This document shows, piece after piece, positions 25,111 through 33,376 of a DNA stretch of 64,000 nt. The notes beneath the pieces were generated by a model. The model made no database searches. It was not told the DNA's origin and was given only the letters and a program-made list of their open reading frames with translations. Both the position numbers and the translations under genes were made by a program. The number at the start of each line of letters is the position of its first letter. The first letter of the stretch is position 1. Location of the stretch: the NCBI GenBank assembly GCA_020883125.1, contig JAHREW010000010.1, positions 30,580 through 94,579 on the forward strand. The letters run 5' to 3'. Source of the DNA: Microcoleus sp. CAWBG506 (GTDB taxonomy: Bacteria; Cyanobacteriota; Cyanobacteriia; Cyanobacteriales; Microcoleaceae).

Positions 25111-28059
25111 TTATTCGAGTAATTCTACAGTGCCCAGATATCCGTCTACTCGCACTTTTTGACCGTCTCGGAAGCGAGTTGTAGCTTCTGGAATATTCAT
25201 GACTGCGGGAATTTTATACTCGCGAGCGATAATTGCTCCGTGAGATAGTTGGCCGCCAACTTCAGATATAATTGCTGTTGCTCCTAATAGCAGCGGAGCC
25301 CAACCTGCATCGGTGTAAGGAACTACTACGATCGCATTTTCTCCTAAATCTGTAGTCACGGTGCGACAAATCTTGACGAAGCCTTCGACACGGCCGATAC
25401 TTGCGGGAATTCCCTGGATGATTTTAGTTGTAGATGTCGCTGGTGTTCTCGTCTTTTCTTGAGAATTGGGCAGTAGATTACCGTATACTACAGGAGGAAT
25501 CGGGCGGAGGCGATCGACTTTTAACTGTGCGCGCCTTTGGCTAATCGTATCCTGAAACGAAACACGATCGCCACTGCGTATCCACTGCTGAATTTCCCCA
25601 AACTCCAAATAAAAGATATCCCCAGCTTCCTGAAATACACCCATGGCTAAGCCACCAGCTTCTATGGCCAAAAAAGTCCAGCGCAAATGAGCCAACAACC
25701 GGGCGTAGACTTGGCTAATTTCATTTTTGACTGTAGCTCTTTCCTGACATTTATCTAATCGCCATTTCTGCCAAAAAGTCAACCCTAATTTTTGTTTGGC
25801 ATCTAAATTAGTTACCACCGATTTTTGTGCCATAGTTAGGAGCAACTTCTGGTAAGCTTCCGGTTGTTCGCGCCAAGTAGCAACAGCAATATCCGTACCC
25901 ACTTCACTCAAATATCCGTAAGTATCAAGCCACTGTACAAATTCCCCTTGTAAAGCAGAACTTTCAGCAAATATCTGGGCTAATTTTGCCGTTGAAATAG
26001 TTTCATCCGATTGCGAAATCGGAGCTGGTCGCAACTTTTGGGCTAACTGCTGCAAAGCTCGTACCGATGCAATTTCCGGTGCATTATCATTGTCTAACCA
26101 TTCGTCGGGAACCCGAAAAATTGCTTTACGAATTGCCAGCCCGATCGGACCTAATATATTGTAGTAAGTAATTGGTTTCAACAACTCTTGAATTTGCTCG
26201 GTTCTCTCCAACAATCCCATTAAATCTTGGGTATTGTCCCCTCTTCTTTCCCCCCTTGGGGAGGGTAGGGGGGGGTTGACTTCTGACTTCTCTAATTTTT
26301 GAATTGCAGGTAGGAAAATACCATTACGATCGCCCTTAAATTTTCCATTGAGCGCCCGCTCTCGCTGCACCAAACGCCACAAACCGGGCAAAGATGGCAA
26401 AATCTTCCCCAAAGGTGGCTTGCCCATTTTTTGCCCTCTCAGCAAAAATTCCAAACCCTGCTCCGGTAATCCCATCATCCGAAAAATTTCGCCCAACAAA
26501 GTAGCATTAAAATAAGCATGAGAACCCAGCAAAGTTGCTGTTTCATTAAAGTTTAAATTAGCAGCGCGATCGCCCAAAACCACCTGAAAAATTTCTCCCC
26601 AAACTCCACAAGTCAGCGGGCGATTAATCGACCAAGTTAGGGGACGAATTGCACCGGGAATCACTTCAGCGGCAATAGTTCGCGTCCAGAAGGGCTGCAA
26701 ATTAGTAATCGGGCGGCTTTGTAAAATCCAAATTTGCTCACCATCCCAACTCCACTCAATATCCTGGGGTATACCGTGAAAAAATGCTTCGATTGCTTGG
26801 GCTTGTTTTACCAATTCTGCTACCATTGACTGAGCAATAACAGAATTATTTTCAACTTGAATTAAACTTGCTTGTAGTGACTCAGATGTACTAAAATTAT
26901 TTTCTAAATGAACCGGAGTAATTTGTCCACCCACAACAGATTCTGCTCCTCCCGGTAAAGCTTCAATAATTACCTGAGAACCACCATCTAAAGGATTGCG
27001 GCTGAACATTACTCCCGCAACTTTGCCGTCAATATAAGGCTGAATTAAAACAGCCATTTGGGTATCAGGCAATTGTCGCTGGCGGCGGTAAGCCACTGCT
27101 TCGGAAGTCCAATAAGACTGGCGACAACGATTAATTGCCTCCCGCAATTGAGCTTCCGTTGAAACAGGTCCAATCGTTTCATATTGTCCGGCTGCGGAAC
27201 TAATATCGCCGTCTTCTCCTACAGCAGAAGAGCGCACAATGATTCGATTTTGGATTTTGGATTTGAGATTTTCGATGAAAGTATTAGGGATTGACAAATT
27301 TTCACTTTTTTCTAAATTCTCGATTCCCGATTCCCGATTCCCGATTCCCGATGAATGTAATAATATCCAACCGGGAGGTACATTAAATTTGGCTCGTTTG
27401 AGTAGAGACAATTTGGCGGCTTTATCACCACAGAATTTGGCATCTAATGAGTTATCCAGAGAAAGCAATTTTTCCGATTTAGATAAGGCCATATCATCAC
27501 CCTGACGCAGACTAATTGTGAACAGTAAACAGGCTAATCCTGCCGCTGCTAAAAATTCTGTGGTATTTTGTCGCCATAGCCAAAGCCAGATTGGGGTGCA
27601 CAGACATCCGCAACGGGAAGCAAACAGCCGCGCTCGATCGCCCTTACTCCACACAACCTCAGCCAAACGCCACATCAGTAACCCAAAAATGCCCGCTGTG
27701 ATAGCCACCGCTGGGGAAAATGCGAAAATACCCCAAACAGCGTTGGTGACTCCTCCTCCACGGGCGATCGCATATCTGCCCGCAACTAGAGGAATTAACA
27801 GCGCAAGTGCGATCGCAGGTGCATCGGGGAACCAAAATTTAGCAACCAAAACTGGTATCATACCTCTGGCAATTTCCGCCAACACCGCAGCAATTCCCGC
27901 TACCTTTCCCCCGTGAATGAAAGCCGCTGACACGCCAACATTCCCCGTACCCAAAACTCTCAAATCTTTGCCCGCAAAGACTCTCACCGCCCAACCCGTT
28001 AGTGGTAAAGCACCGATCGCGAAACTGGCGACTAATAACAATGCGATCGACAACAGCAT
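25111..28059 (-). CDS. PlsY-like membrane domain fused to PEP synthase-like enzyme
   Basis: 982 aa. Residues 1-190 resemble the glycerol-3-phosphate acyltransferase PlsY, with several membrane helices and degenerate signatures (LGTGNVGVSAAF, GGGVTNAVWGIFAFSP). Residues 193-480 match the pyruvate/PEP-dikinase ATP-binding domain (CGDKAAKLSLL, VRSSAVGEDG, AGQYET, DIEWSWDGEQIWILQSRP). Residues ~895-982 are the swivelling phosphohistidine domain, with GGQLSHGAIIAREYKIPAVMN holding the active His. The middle (~480-890) is helical and unassigned. Two short stretches are repeat-derived: GNRESGIEN (near 27330) and NPPLPSPRGERRG (near 26250). The reaction is unproven; it could couple lipid precursor and phosphoryl transfer. 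Confidence 0.8.
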   Translation of the reverse strand: MLLSIALLLVASFAIGALPLTGWAVRVFAGKDLRVLGTGNVGVSAAFIHGGKVAGIAAVLAEIARGMIPVLVAKFWFPDAPAIALALLIPLVAGRYAIARGGGVTNAVWGIFAFSPAVAITAGIFGLLMWRLAEVVWSKGDRARLFASRCGCLCTPIWLWLWRQNTTEFLAAAGLACLLFTISLRQGDDMALSKSEKLLSLDNSLDAKFCGDKAAKLSLLKRAKFNVPPGWILLHSSGIGNRESGIENLEKSENLSIPNTFIENLKSKIQNRIIVRSSAVGEDGDISSAAGQYETIGPVSTEAQLREAINRCRQSYWTSEAVAYRRQRQLPDTQMAVLIQPYIDGKVAGVMFSRNPLDGGSQVIIEALPGGAESVVGGQITPVHLENNFSTSESLQASLIQVENNSVIAQSMVAELVKQAQAIEAFFHGIPQDIEWSWDGEQIWILQSRPITNLQPFWTRTIAAEVIPGAIRPLTWSINRPLTCGVWGEIFQVVLGDRAANLNFNETATLLGSHAYFNATLLGEIFRMMGLPEQGLEFLLRGQKMGKPPLGKILPSLPGLWRLVQRERALNGKFKGDRNGIFLPAIQKLEKSEVNPPLPSPRGERRGDNTQDLMGLLERTEQIQELLKPITYYNILGPIGLAIRKAIFRVPDEWLDNDNAPEIASVRALQQLAQKLRPAPISQSDETISTAKLAQIFAESSALQGEFVQWLDTYGYLSEVGTDIAVATWREQPEAYQKLLLTMAQKSVVTNLDAKQKLGLTFWQKWRLDKCQERATVKNEISQVYARLLAHLRWTFLAIEAGGLAMGVFQEAGDIFYLEFGEIQQWIRSGDRVSFQDTISQRRAQLKVDRLRPIPPVVYGNLLPNSQEKTRTPATSTTKIIQGIPASIGRVEGFVKICRTVTTDLGENAIVVVPYTDAGWAPLLLGATAIISEVGGQLSHGAIIAREYKIPAVMNIPEATTRFRDGQKVRVDGYLGTVELLE

Positions 28060-28176
28060 AAAATCAGCCCTCCAATTGCCAAAATCTCAACATTATGTCA
28101 GTCTTCAGATATATTGAGTTAGAGCCATGAGCATCTAATATACTAGATAAATAGAGTACAAAAGGATTTTAGCCTA

Positions 28177-28362
28177 ATGGTAGATAGCAACCTAACAATT
28201 CCACTAGCAGTTCTTGTGGTTGGATTTATTGCCGCTGTTAGTATCGGGTCGATCGCCTGGTACAACTCCAAGCGCCCCCCTGGTTGGGAATCCAAAGAAC
28301 GCCCTGATTTTGTCCCAAAAGTTGACAAAGATGATTTGATTGCTGACTCAACTAAAAAATAG
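28177..28362 (+). CDS. Single-helix thylakoid peptide, Psb35-like
   Basis: 61 aa: a short polar start, one membrane helix (IPLAVLVVGFIAAVSIGSIAW) and the conserved tail YNSKRPPGWESKERPDFVPKV. I recall this pattern from the cyanobacterial photosystem II assembly peptide Psb35 (Ssl2148 group), which binds near CP47 and high-light-inducible proteins; the name is from memory and should be treated as tentative. Own ribosome site (AAAGGA) 12 bases upstream. The gene is divergent from the PEP-synthase fusion. Confidence 0.75.
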   Translation: MVDSNLTIPLAVLVVGFIAAVSIGSIAWYNSKRPPGWESKERPDFVPKVDKDDLIADSTKK

Positions 28363-28383
28363 AACAAAGTGCACCTCAATTTT

Positions 28384-28458
28384 GTAAGGGCGAAGCATGA
28401 CCGCAGTAAATCTTTGATAATCAGTAATAAATTGTCTGCGGTCATGCTTCGCCCCTAC
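28384..28458. repeat. Palindromic GGGCGAAGCATGACCGCAG element
   Basis: A 75-bp hairpin: GTAAGGGCGAAGCATGACC at 28384 pairs with GGTCATGCTTCGCCCCTAC ending at 28458, with AT-rich sequence between. Stems of about 24 bp. It lies directly behind the Psb35-like gene and could end its transcript. Confidence 0.8.
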
Positions 28459-28625
28459 GAATATATTTGTATGCACACCAGATGCACCCGTAGGGTGCGC
28501 CTCGCGGCAGCTTTTCTCCAATCTTTTAATCTAAAATCTAAAATCTAAAATCTAAAATCGATTGATTGATTCAGAAGTCCGATCGCCCGCTACAATAGAT
28601 TCAGAGCCGGCACCGCATTTTGTTA

Positions 28626-30038
28626 ATGAATCCAGAATCAACTCTCGCCAGACTACAAGCTACACTTCCCGACGGTAAACTGCCTTCTAGCTACGGGGTT
28701 TACTTCAAAAACACCCTAGTAGCCCTCTGTCACGCCCTAGAAGACCACATTTTACAAACCAGCGGCGGGGACGAACTAGCAGTCAAACCTCTAGTTTTGG
28801 TGACATTCCAGCAGGGAAAATGGTATTTGCAAGAAGCCGATCGCTACTTTGATATTGCTAAGGCATCTCGACGGGTTGTCATCGGTGCAGTAGCCGACAG
28901 CGGTTTTGCCAACCACAAAACCGGTCAATTAGAAAATGTATCTTTAATAAATCTCGATCCGATCGACCCTATAGTCCAGGAATGGAATTTAATTATCCTC
29001 GCCCCAACCTACAAAGCAATGGTGCTTTGTCGCGAACTTTCACACCAAGAATACCAGCCCCAAGGTAAGCCAGAAATCGATATAGAAAGAAAATTCTACG
29101 GCTTGTGGTCCTTTGACCAATCTTTGGTGTCGGAGGCTGCAAAAATTTTTATAGAACAAACCAGACATTACGATCGCGCCCTTGCAGACCAAATGCTGCA
29201 AATTTACGGAGAAATCCTCACCACCGTAGGCCCGCCCCTAGCGGACATTAGCGGGGTAGTGTCCCGAATTGTGACTTACTTGCAAAGTTCTCAGCAGCAA
29301 ATGGTGGCAATTAACCGCCAAACCCGTGACTTATGGGAATTGGAAGGCCAAGCCCTGCGCGTTAGCCGCAACTTGAACGCCAATAAACTTCAAGCTTTTC
29401 TGCGGATGGCCCAGCGCGTGGATGAACGCGATACCGCAAATCCCACCGCGTCTTTGCAAGTGGCCGCATTGTCGGAAACTTTGGGTCAACTTCTCGATTT
29501 ACCCGCTTTGCAGTTGCGGCGGTTGCGGTTGGCGGGATTGCTGTTTCGAGTCGGGTTAGTTTCCGCCCCCAATGAGGTGTTCACTCAAACCCCCGATCGC
29601 TTTGACCAACAGACTCTAACATTTTGGCGCGATCGCAGTTTCATCGGTTCCCAACTGTTGCAAGCCATGCCGGAACTATCACCTGTAGCCGAAATTGTCA
29701 AGCATAAACTCGAACACTGGGACGGCAGCGGTAGGCCAGACGGTTTGCGAGGAGAAGAAATACCGATCGCATCCCGGATTTTGGGCTTGGTTGCCTGTTT
29801 TCAAGAGTTGACTCAAGGGCGGGGCGATCGTCCAGCTTTGGGTTTGACAGCAGCTTGGGAAAAGTGCCGGGAAATTAGTGGCAGTCGTTTCGATCCAGCC
29901 TTAGTCGATACCCTCGGCAACGTCGTCAGGCTGGCAGAAATGGGTTTGATGGAATTACCAAGTCGTCCTAGTCAATTACCTAATGTCTGGTTGGAGGATG
30001 TGGGCGATCGCACTCCCTCGGTAACTTCAGCATCTTAA
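28626..30038 (+). CDS. DICT-domain sensor with HD-GYP-like domain
   Basis: 470 aa from the ATG at 28626 (a TTG lies two codons upstream). The first ~190 residues fit the DICT sensory domain common in cyanobacterial signalling proteins (LVLVTFQQGKWYLQEADRYF; FYGLWSFDQSLV). The C-terminal half has HD-GYP elements (SFIGSQLLQAMPELSPVAEIVKHKLEHWDGSGRPDGLRGEEIPIASRILGL), but the HD dyad region reads RVGLVSAP, and GYP is GRP. Cyclic-di-GMP hydrolysis is therefore doubtful, and a binding or scaffold role is as likely. Confidence 0.75.
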   Translation: MNPESTLARLQATLPDGKLPSSYGVYFKNTLVALCHALEDHILQTSGGDELAVKPLVLVTFQQGKWYLQEADRYFDIAKASRRVVIGAVADSGFANHKTGQLENVSLINLDPIDPIVQEWNLIILAPTYKAMVLCRELSHQEYQPQGKPEIDIERKFYGLWSFDQSLVSEAAKIFIEQTRHYDRALADQMLQIYGEILTTVGPPLADISGVVSRIVTYLQSSQQQMVAINRQTRDLWELEGQALRVSRNLNANKLQAFLRMAQRVDERDTANPTASLQVAALSETLGQLLDLPALQLRRLRLAGLLFRVGLVSAPNEVFTQTPDRFDQQTLTFWRDRSFIGSQLLQAMPELSPVAEIVKHKLEHWDGSGRPDGLRGEEIPIASRILGLVACFQELTQGRGDRPALGLTAAWEKCREISGSRFDPALVDTLGNVVRLAEMGLMELPSRPSQLPNVWLEDVGDRTPSVTSAS

Positions 30039-30041
30039 ATT

Positions 30042-30136
30042 GACCAATAACCAATGACCCTTCGACGCTACGCGGCACCCATCGCGTAGTCGAAGGGTTC
30101 AGCGATGCCAATGACCAATAACCAATGACCAATGAC
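30042..30136. repeat. Heptamer repeat with embedded hairpin
   Basis: CCAATAA/CCAATGA units as in the large arrays, interrupted at 30058-30097 by a hairpin (CCCTTCGACGCTACGCG and CGCGTAGTCGAAGGG). The array leads straight to the start of the pentapeptide gene. Confidence 0.85.
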
Positions 30137-30146
30137 CATATAAGTA

Positions 30147-30737
30147 ATGACTAACATAGAAGCCATTTCCAAAGGCAAAATTAAAATGTTATCCGGCTAT
30201 CATTTAGCTGGCGCTGACTTATCGGGAGCCGAACTCGCCGATACCGACTTGTCTCAAGCTAACTTGAGTGGAGCTAATCTTGCTGGTGCTAATTTGCAGC
30301 GCGCCATCTTGCGGGCAAACCTGCGAGGCGCTGATTTGAGCGGCGCTGACTTGCGAGGAGCAGATTTGCGGAATGCTGACTTGCGTGGGGTCTACTTTGG
30401 GAATGCTCAAGTTGGTGACTCCAGTTTTGGGGGAGCTTTTTTGGCTGGGGCGACGCTCGGAAATTTGGATTTGAGCGGTGTCGATTTTCGTGGCGCCGAT
30501 TTGCGGGCTGTGAATTTGGCGAGGGCAATTTTGCACCACGCAGATTTGAGTCATGCCAATTTGTCCGGCGCAGATTTGTCCGGTGCAGACTTGGAAGAAG
30601 CTATCCTGAATGGAGCCGTCATGCGTGGCGCTAATCTCACAGGTGCTAATTTGCTCTGTGCTGCGATCGAAGACACCGTCTGGGATGGAGCATTACTCGA
30701 TCGAGCCTGTCTCCAAGGCACCCCCCTGGAAGGGTAA
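30147..30737 (+). CDS. Pentapeptide-repeat protein
   Basis: 196 aa, almost entirely A(D/N)LXX repeats (GADLSGAELADTDLSQANLSG...). Each turn of four pentapeptides builds a right-handed square beta-helix. There is no signal peptide or other domain, so it is probably cytosolic or lumenal without export signal. Such proteins are abundant in cyanobacteria and mostly of unknown function. The start could also be M14 (KMLSGYHLAG), since the first codons lie against a repeat tract. Confidence 0.85.
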   Translation: MTNIEAISKGKIKMLSGYHLAGADLSGAELADTDLSQANLSGANLAGANLQRAILRANLRGADLSGADLRGADLRNADLRGVYFGNAQVGDSSFGGAFLAGATLGNLDLSGVDFRGADLRAVNLARAILHHADLSHANLSGADLSGADLEEAILNGAVMRGANLTGANLLCAAIEDTVWDGALLDRACLQGTPLEG

Positions 30738-30892
30738 CATTCAAAAATGCGACCCACGCTCCCGTAGTCGAAGAGTTTTTTCCCAAACACACCAAAAAAA
30801 CAATTGGTTCTTATAGTGTGCATAAGCACAAGCTATTTTAACATTTCTTAATAGGAGGTTATAATAGCCAATGTAGATGAGCAAACGAATAA

Positions 30893-31648
30893 ATGGTAGC
30901 AGCTTTGTTTAGCGGTACATCCTTTCAAGGTCAAAGTGGCGATCGCCTTGTCAGCAAAGTAGCAGGAGCTGCGATTGCGGCCTTATTCAAACGTTCGGAA
31001 CAGGCCCAAGCCAATATCCGAGTCGAGCCTGTAGCCAAACTCTTGCAGGGAAGCATCGACGGTTTCGACTTCATTGGCAAAGGAATGTTAATGTACAACG
31101 GTCTTCGCATCGAAGTAATGGAACTCTACTTGCAAGCACTCTCCATTGATTTTGGAGCGATTTTTGCAGGTCAAGTTAAATTACGACAGCCTACCCAGGC
31201 AAATATGCGAGTAGTTTTGAGCCAATCAGACTTAACCACCTCATTCAATACGCCTTTTGTAGTTGAAAAATTGCAACGGCTGAATTATCAAGACCAATCT
31301 CTGCATTTTCAAAACACCGAAGTCAGCTTTGGTGTCGATAAATCCATTCGCCTTCAGTCCGAAATTACCGTAGGCGATGCTGGCGAACCAGTCAAAATAG
31401 ATATTACTGCTCAACTGCAAGTAGAGGAACGGCGCAAAATCCAATTTGTCAGCGCTACTTACGGCGGTGACGAGCAAGCAGTTAACTTGGCCAAAGCGAT
31501 AATTGCCCACGTCAACAACTTGCTAGATTTAGACAAATTTGCTCTCGAAGGAACTCAACTGCGAGTAGACAGGTGTCGAGTCCAAAACAACGAACTGGTT
31601 TTTTATGGTTGGGCTGGGATTGACCATTTCCCCAAAGGTAAGTCCTAA
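30893..31648 (+). CDS. DUF2993 (LmeA-like) lipid-binding-fold protein
   Basis: 251 aa. The pattern GSIDGFDFIGKGMLMYNGLRIEVMELYLQALSIDFGAIFAGQVKLRQPTQANMRVVLSQSDL is the DUF2993 core: an elongated beta-sheet fold related to bactericidal-permeability lipid-binding domains. No signal peptide is evident. A stop codon lies immediately before the ATG, so the start is fixed. An AGGAGG at 30853 is 35 bp upstream and instead precedes an 11-codon frame (30876) that overlaps this start, possibly a leader. Confidence 0.8.
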   Translation: MVAALFSGTSFQGQSGDRLVSKVAGAAIAALFKRSEQAQANIRVEPVAKLLQGSIDGFDFIGKGMLMYNGLRIEVMELYLQALSIDFGAIFAGQVKLRQPTQANMRVVLSQSDLTTSFNTPFVVEKLQRLNYQDQSLHFQNTEVSFGVDKSIRLQSEITVGDAGEPVKIDITAQLQVEERRKIQFVSATYGGDEQAVNLAKAIIAHVNNLLDLDKFALEGTQLRVDRCRVQNNELVFYGWAGIDHFPKGKS

Positions 31649-31705
31649 GCTTCAGCCTTCTGAGTTCTACCTAGTAACCGGCTTTGGCAAAAGAAATTGT
31701 TCAGC

Positions 31706-31738
31706 AAGCAAACAACCCGCACAGGCGGGTTTTGCTTT
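31706..31738. terminator. Bidirectional hairpin terminator
   Basis: AACCCGC-ACA-GGCGGGTT extended by AAGCAA/TTGCTT flanks gives a strong stem with a T-rich side, about 60 bp after the DUF2993 gene. Confidence 0.75.
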
Positions 31739-31747
31739 AGATTTGAG

Positions 31748-31857
31748 ATTATATCGTTTTTGGTAGCATCGGAATAATTTAACCGCAGAGAACACAGAGG
31801 ACACAGAGTCCGAGAATAGAGGGATGAATAATTCAGATGCTACCGGATTTGAGATTA
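31748..31857. repeat. MITE-like palindromic element, second long copy
   Basis: Same element as 17321-17430: inverted ends (TTATATCGTTTTTGGTAGC ... GCTACCGGATTTGAGAT) around the ACCGCAGAGAACACAGAGGACACAGAG core, with the core almost identical in both copies. With the terminator it fills most of the 328-bp gap before the DUF1816 gene; the remaining ~120 bp show nothing notable. Confidence 0.8.
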
Positions 31858-31976
31858 CACGCAAAGTGGGGCGGGTTCTTAATTCAATTGACTCAAAATC
31901 AGCACAGAGATTGATTCGATCGCGCAAATTGTGTTGATAAATTTAAATAATACATAAATCTACCCCAAGAAGAACA

Positions 31977-32270
31977 ATGCTAGGATTTTATTTATTCTGT
32001 ATATGTGTTGTAGTTTTGTCCCTCCTTGTCCAGCCCACCCACAGTCAAGGACAAGAAAAATGGTGGGTAGAAATTATTACTAATTTTCCCCGCTGCACCT
32101 ACTATTTTGGTCCCTTTGACAGCGATAAAGAAGCCTTAACCCATACTCCAGGCTATATCGAAGACTTGGAAAGCGAAGGAGCAAAAAGAGTTAGTATAAT
32201 CATCAAACGATGTCAGCCTTCCCAGCTCACCATTTGCGAAGGTGAAGTCTCCGACACAGTAACAGATTAA
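31977..32270 (+). CDS. DUF1816-domain protein with N-terminal membrane segment
   Basis: 97 aa. A hydrophobic start (FYLFCICVVVLSLLVQP, either anchor or signal) is followed by the DUF1816 motif KWWVEIITNFPRCTYYFGPFDSDKEAL. Small proteins of this family are common in cyanobacteria, some linked to phycobilisome (CpcD-like) folds, but no function is established. The acidic tail is not conserved that I know. No clear ribosome site. Confidence 0.75.
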   Translation: MLGFYLFCICVVVLSLLVQPTHSQGQEKWWVEIITNFPRCTYYFGPFDSDKEALTHTPGYIEDLESEGAKRVSIIIKRCQPSQLTICEGEVSDTVTD

Positions 32271-32328
32271 TCTGTTTGAGAGTTGACCAAAACGCGAGCA
32301 AAACGAATCCACAGGACTTTGACTTTCT

Positions 32329-32448
32329 ATGACACTTCCTACAGTAAATCTCCTGATTGCTTGTCCAGATAGACGCGGTTTAGTAGCCACATTTGCCAAC
32401 TTTATTTATAAGCATATAATTGGGAATAAAACAGTGGTTGTTGAGTGA
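32329..32448 (+). pseudogene. purU: N-terminal remnant of formyltetrahydrofolate deformylase (purU)
   Basis: The 39-codon frame reads MTLPTVNLLIACPDRRGLVA...ANFIYKH, which matches the start of PurU's ACT domain (M-x-x-P-T-x-x-L-L-I-x-C-P-D-x-x-G-L-V-A). It then runs into AATAAAACAGTGG and stops. The catalytic formyltransferase-fold domain is absent, and the following sequence is repeat-rich. This is a truncated relic; the cell probably has an intact copy elsewhere or has lost the gene. Confidence 0.7.
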
Positions 32449-32514
32449 TAAAAATCCCACCTAACATCTATTTCGGAAACCAATAATCAATAACCCAGAA
32501 CCCACAACCAATAA

Positions 32515-33360
32515 CTAAAGTCGCCGCTTTTGTAAAATTTGTTGTTGCCATTGCTCAAAAGTGTGCATTTGTGAGGTATCATCTTTCTCAACCATCGCCC
32601 TCATTTGCTCAATCAACTCCATGGCTAGTGGTACACCAAGCTGCAATTTCTCCAAAACCTCCCGTTGAGCAAAAACGCTCTCCGGTGTTCCTTCTAAAAC
32701 CAGTTGTCCCCCATCCATCACAAACACCCAATCAGCCCAGCGATAAATGAAATCTAGATCGTGACTTGCTAAGAGAATTGTAGTACCACTGGCGTGAATT
32801 TCTTGGAGTAAACCGATCAGTTGTCCCGTGTGGCGCGGATCGAGATAGGCTGTAGGTTCATCTAATAGCAGCAATTTGGGTTTGAGAACCATGATATCGG
32901 CGATCGACACGCGCTTTTTTTGTCCTAAACTGAGATTGTGAATTGGTTGAGTAGCTAATTCAGTTAAATCAAATTGCTCGATCGCATCCTGAACCATTCT
33001 AGCAATATCCCGTTGGGCTAAACCCAAATTGTACAACCCGTAGGAGATATCCTCTTCCACTGTCGAAGCAACTAATTGATGTTCAGGATTTTGAAATACC
33101 AGCCCGATTTGTTGGCGCAATTGCATCAAATATTTGCGATCGTAGTTGAAGGGTTCACCTTCCCAGCGAATGATTCCCCGTTGCGGTTGATACAAGCCAT
33201 TTGCTAATATAAAAAATGTAGTTTTGCCACAACCATTTTGACCGATTAGCCCGCAACGTTTCCCGGCTGGTACTTTGAGGTTTAAGCCCTGAATTGTCGC
33301 TTGCGAACTACAGGGGTAGGAGTAAAAAGTGTCATGGAATTCCAGAATACATTTAGACAT
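32515..33360 (-). CDS. ECF/CbiO-type ABC transporter ATPase
   Basis: 281 aa. Walker A GQNGCGKTT, Q-loop VFQNPEHQLVASTVEEDI (the NPE/D-Q motif is typical of energy-coupling-factor ATPases), signature LSLGQKKRVSIAD, Walker B LLLLDEPTAYLDP, and the H-loop SHDLD. Such ATPases energise vitamin or cobalt/nickel uptake together with a T-component and a substrate-binding S-component; neither is present here, so the partner and substrate are unknown. The divergent LysR gene begins only 16 bp away and may regulate it. Confidence 0.85.
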   Translation of the reverse strand: MSKCILEFHDTFYSYPCSSQATIQGLNLKVPAGKRCGLIGQNGCGKTTFFILANGLYQPQRGIIRWEGEPFNYDRKYLMQLRQQIGLVFQNPEHQLVASTVEEDISYGLYNLGLAQRDIARMVQDAIEQFDLTELATQPIHNLSLGQKKRVSIADIMVLKPKLLLLDEPTAYLDPRHTGQLIGLLQEIHASGTTILLASHDLDFIYRWADWVFVMDGGQLVLEGTPESVFAQREVLEKLQLGVPLAMELIEQMRAMVEKDDTSQMHTFEQWQQQILQKRRL

Positions 33361-33376
33361 ATCAGTTATTGGTTAT

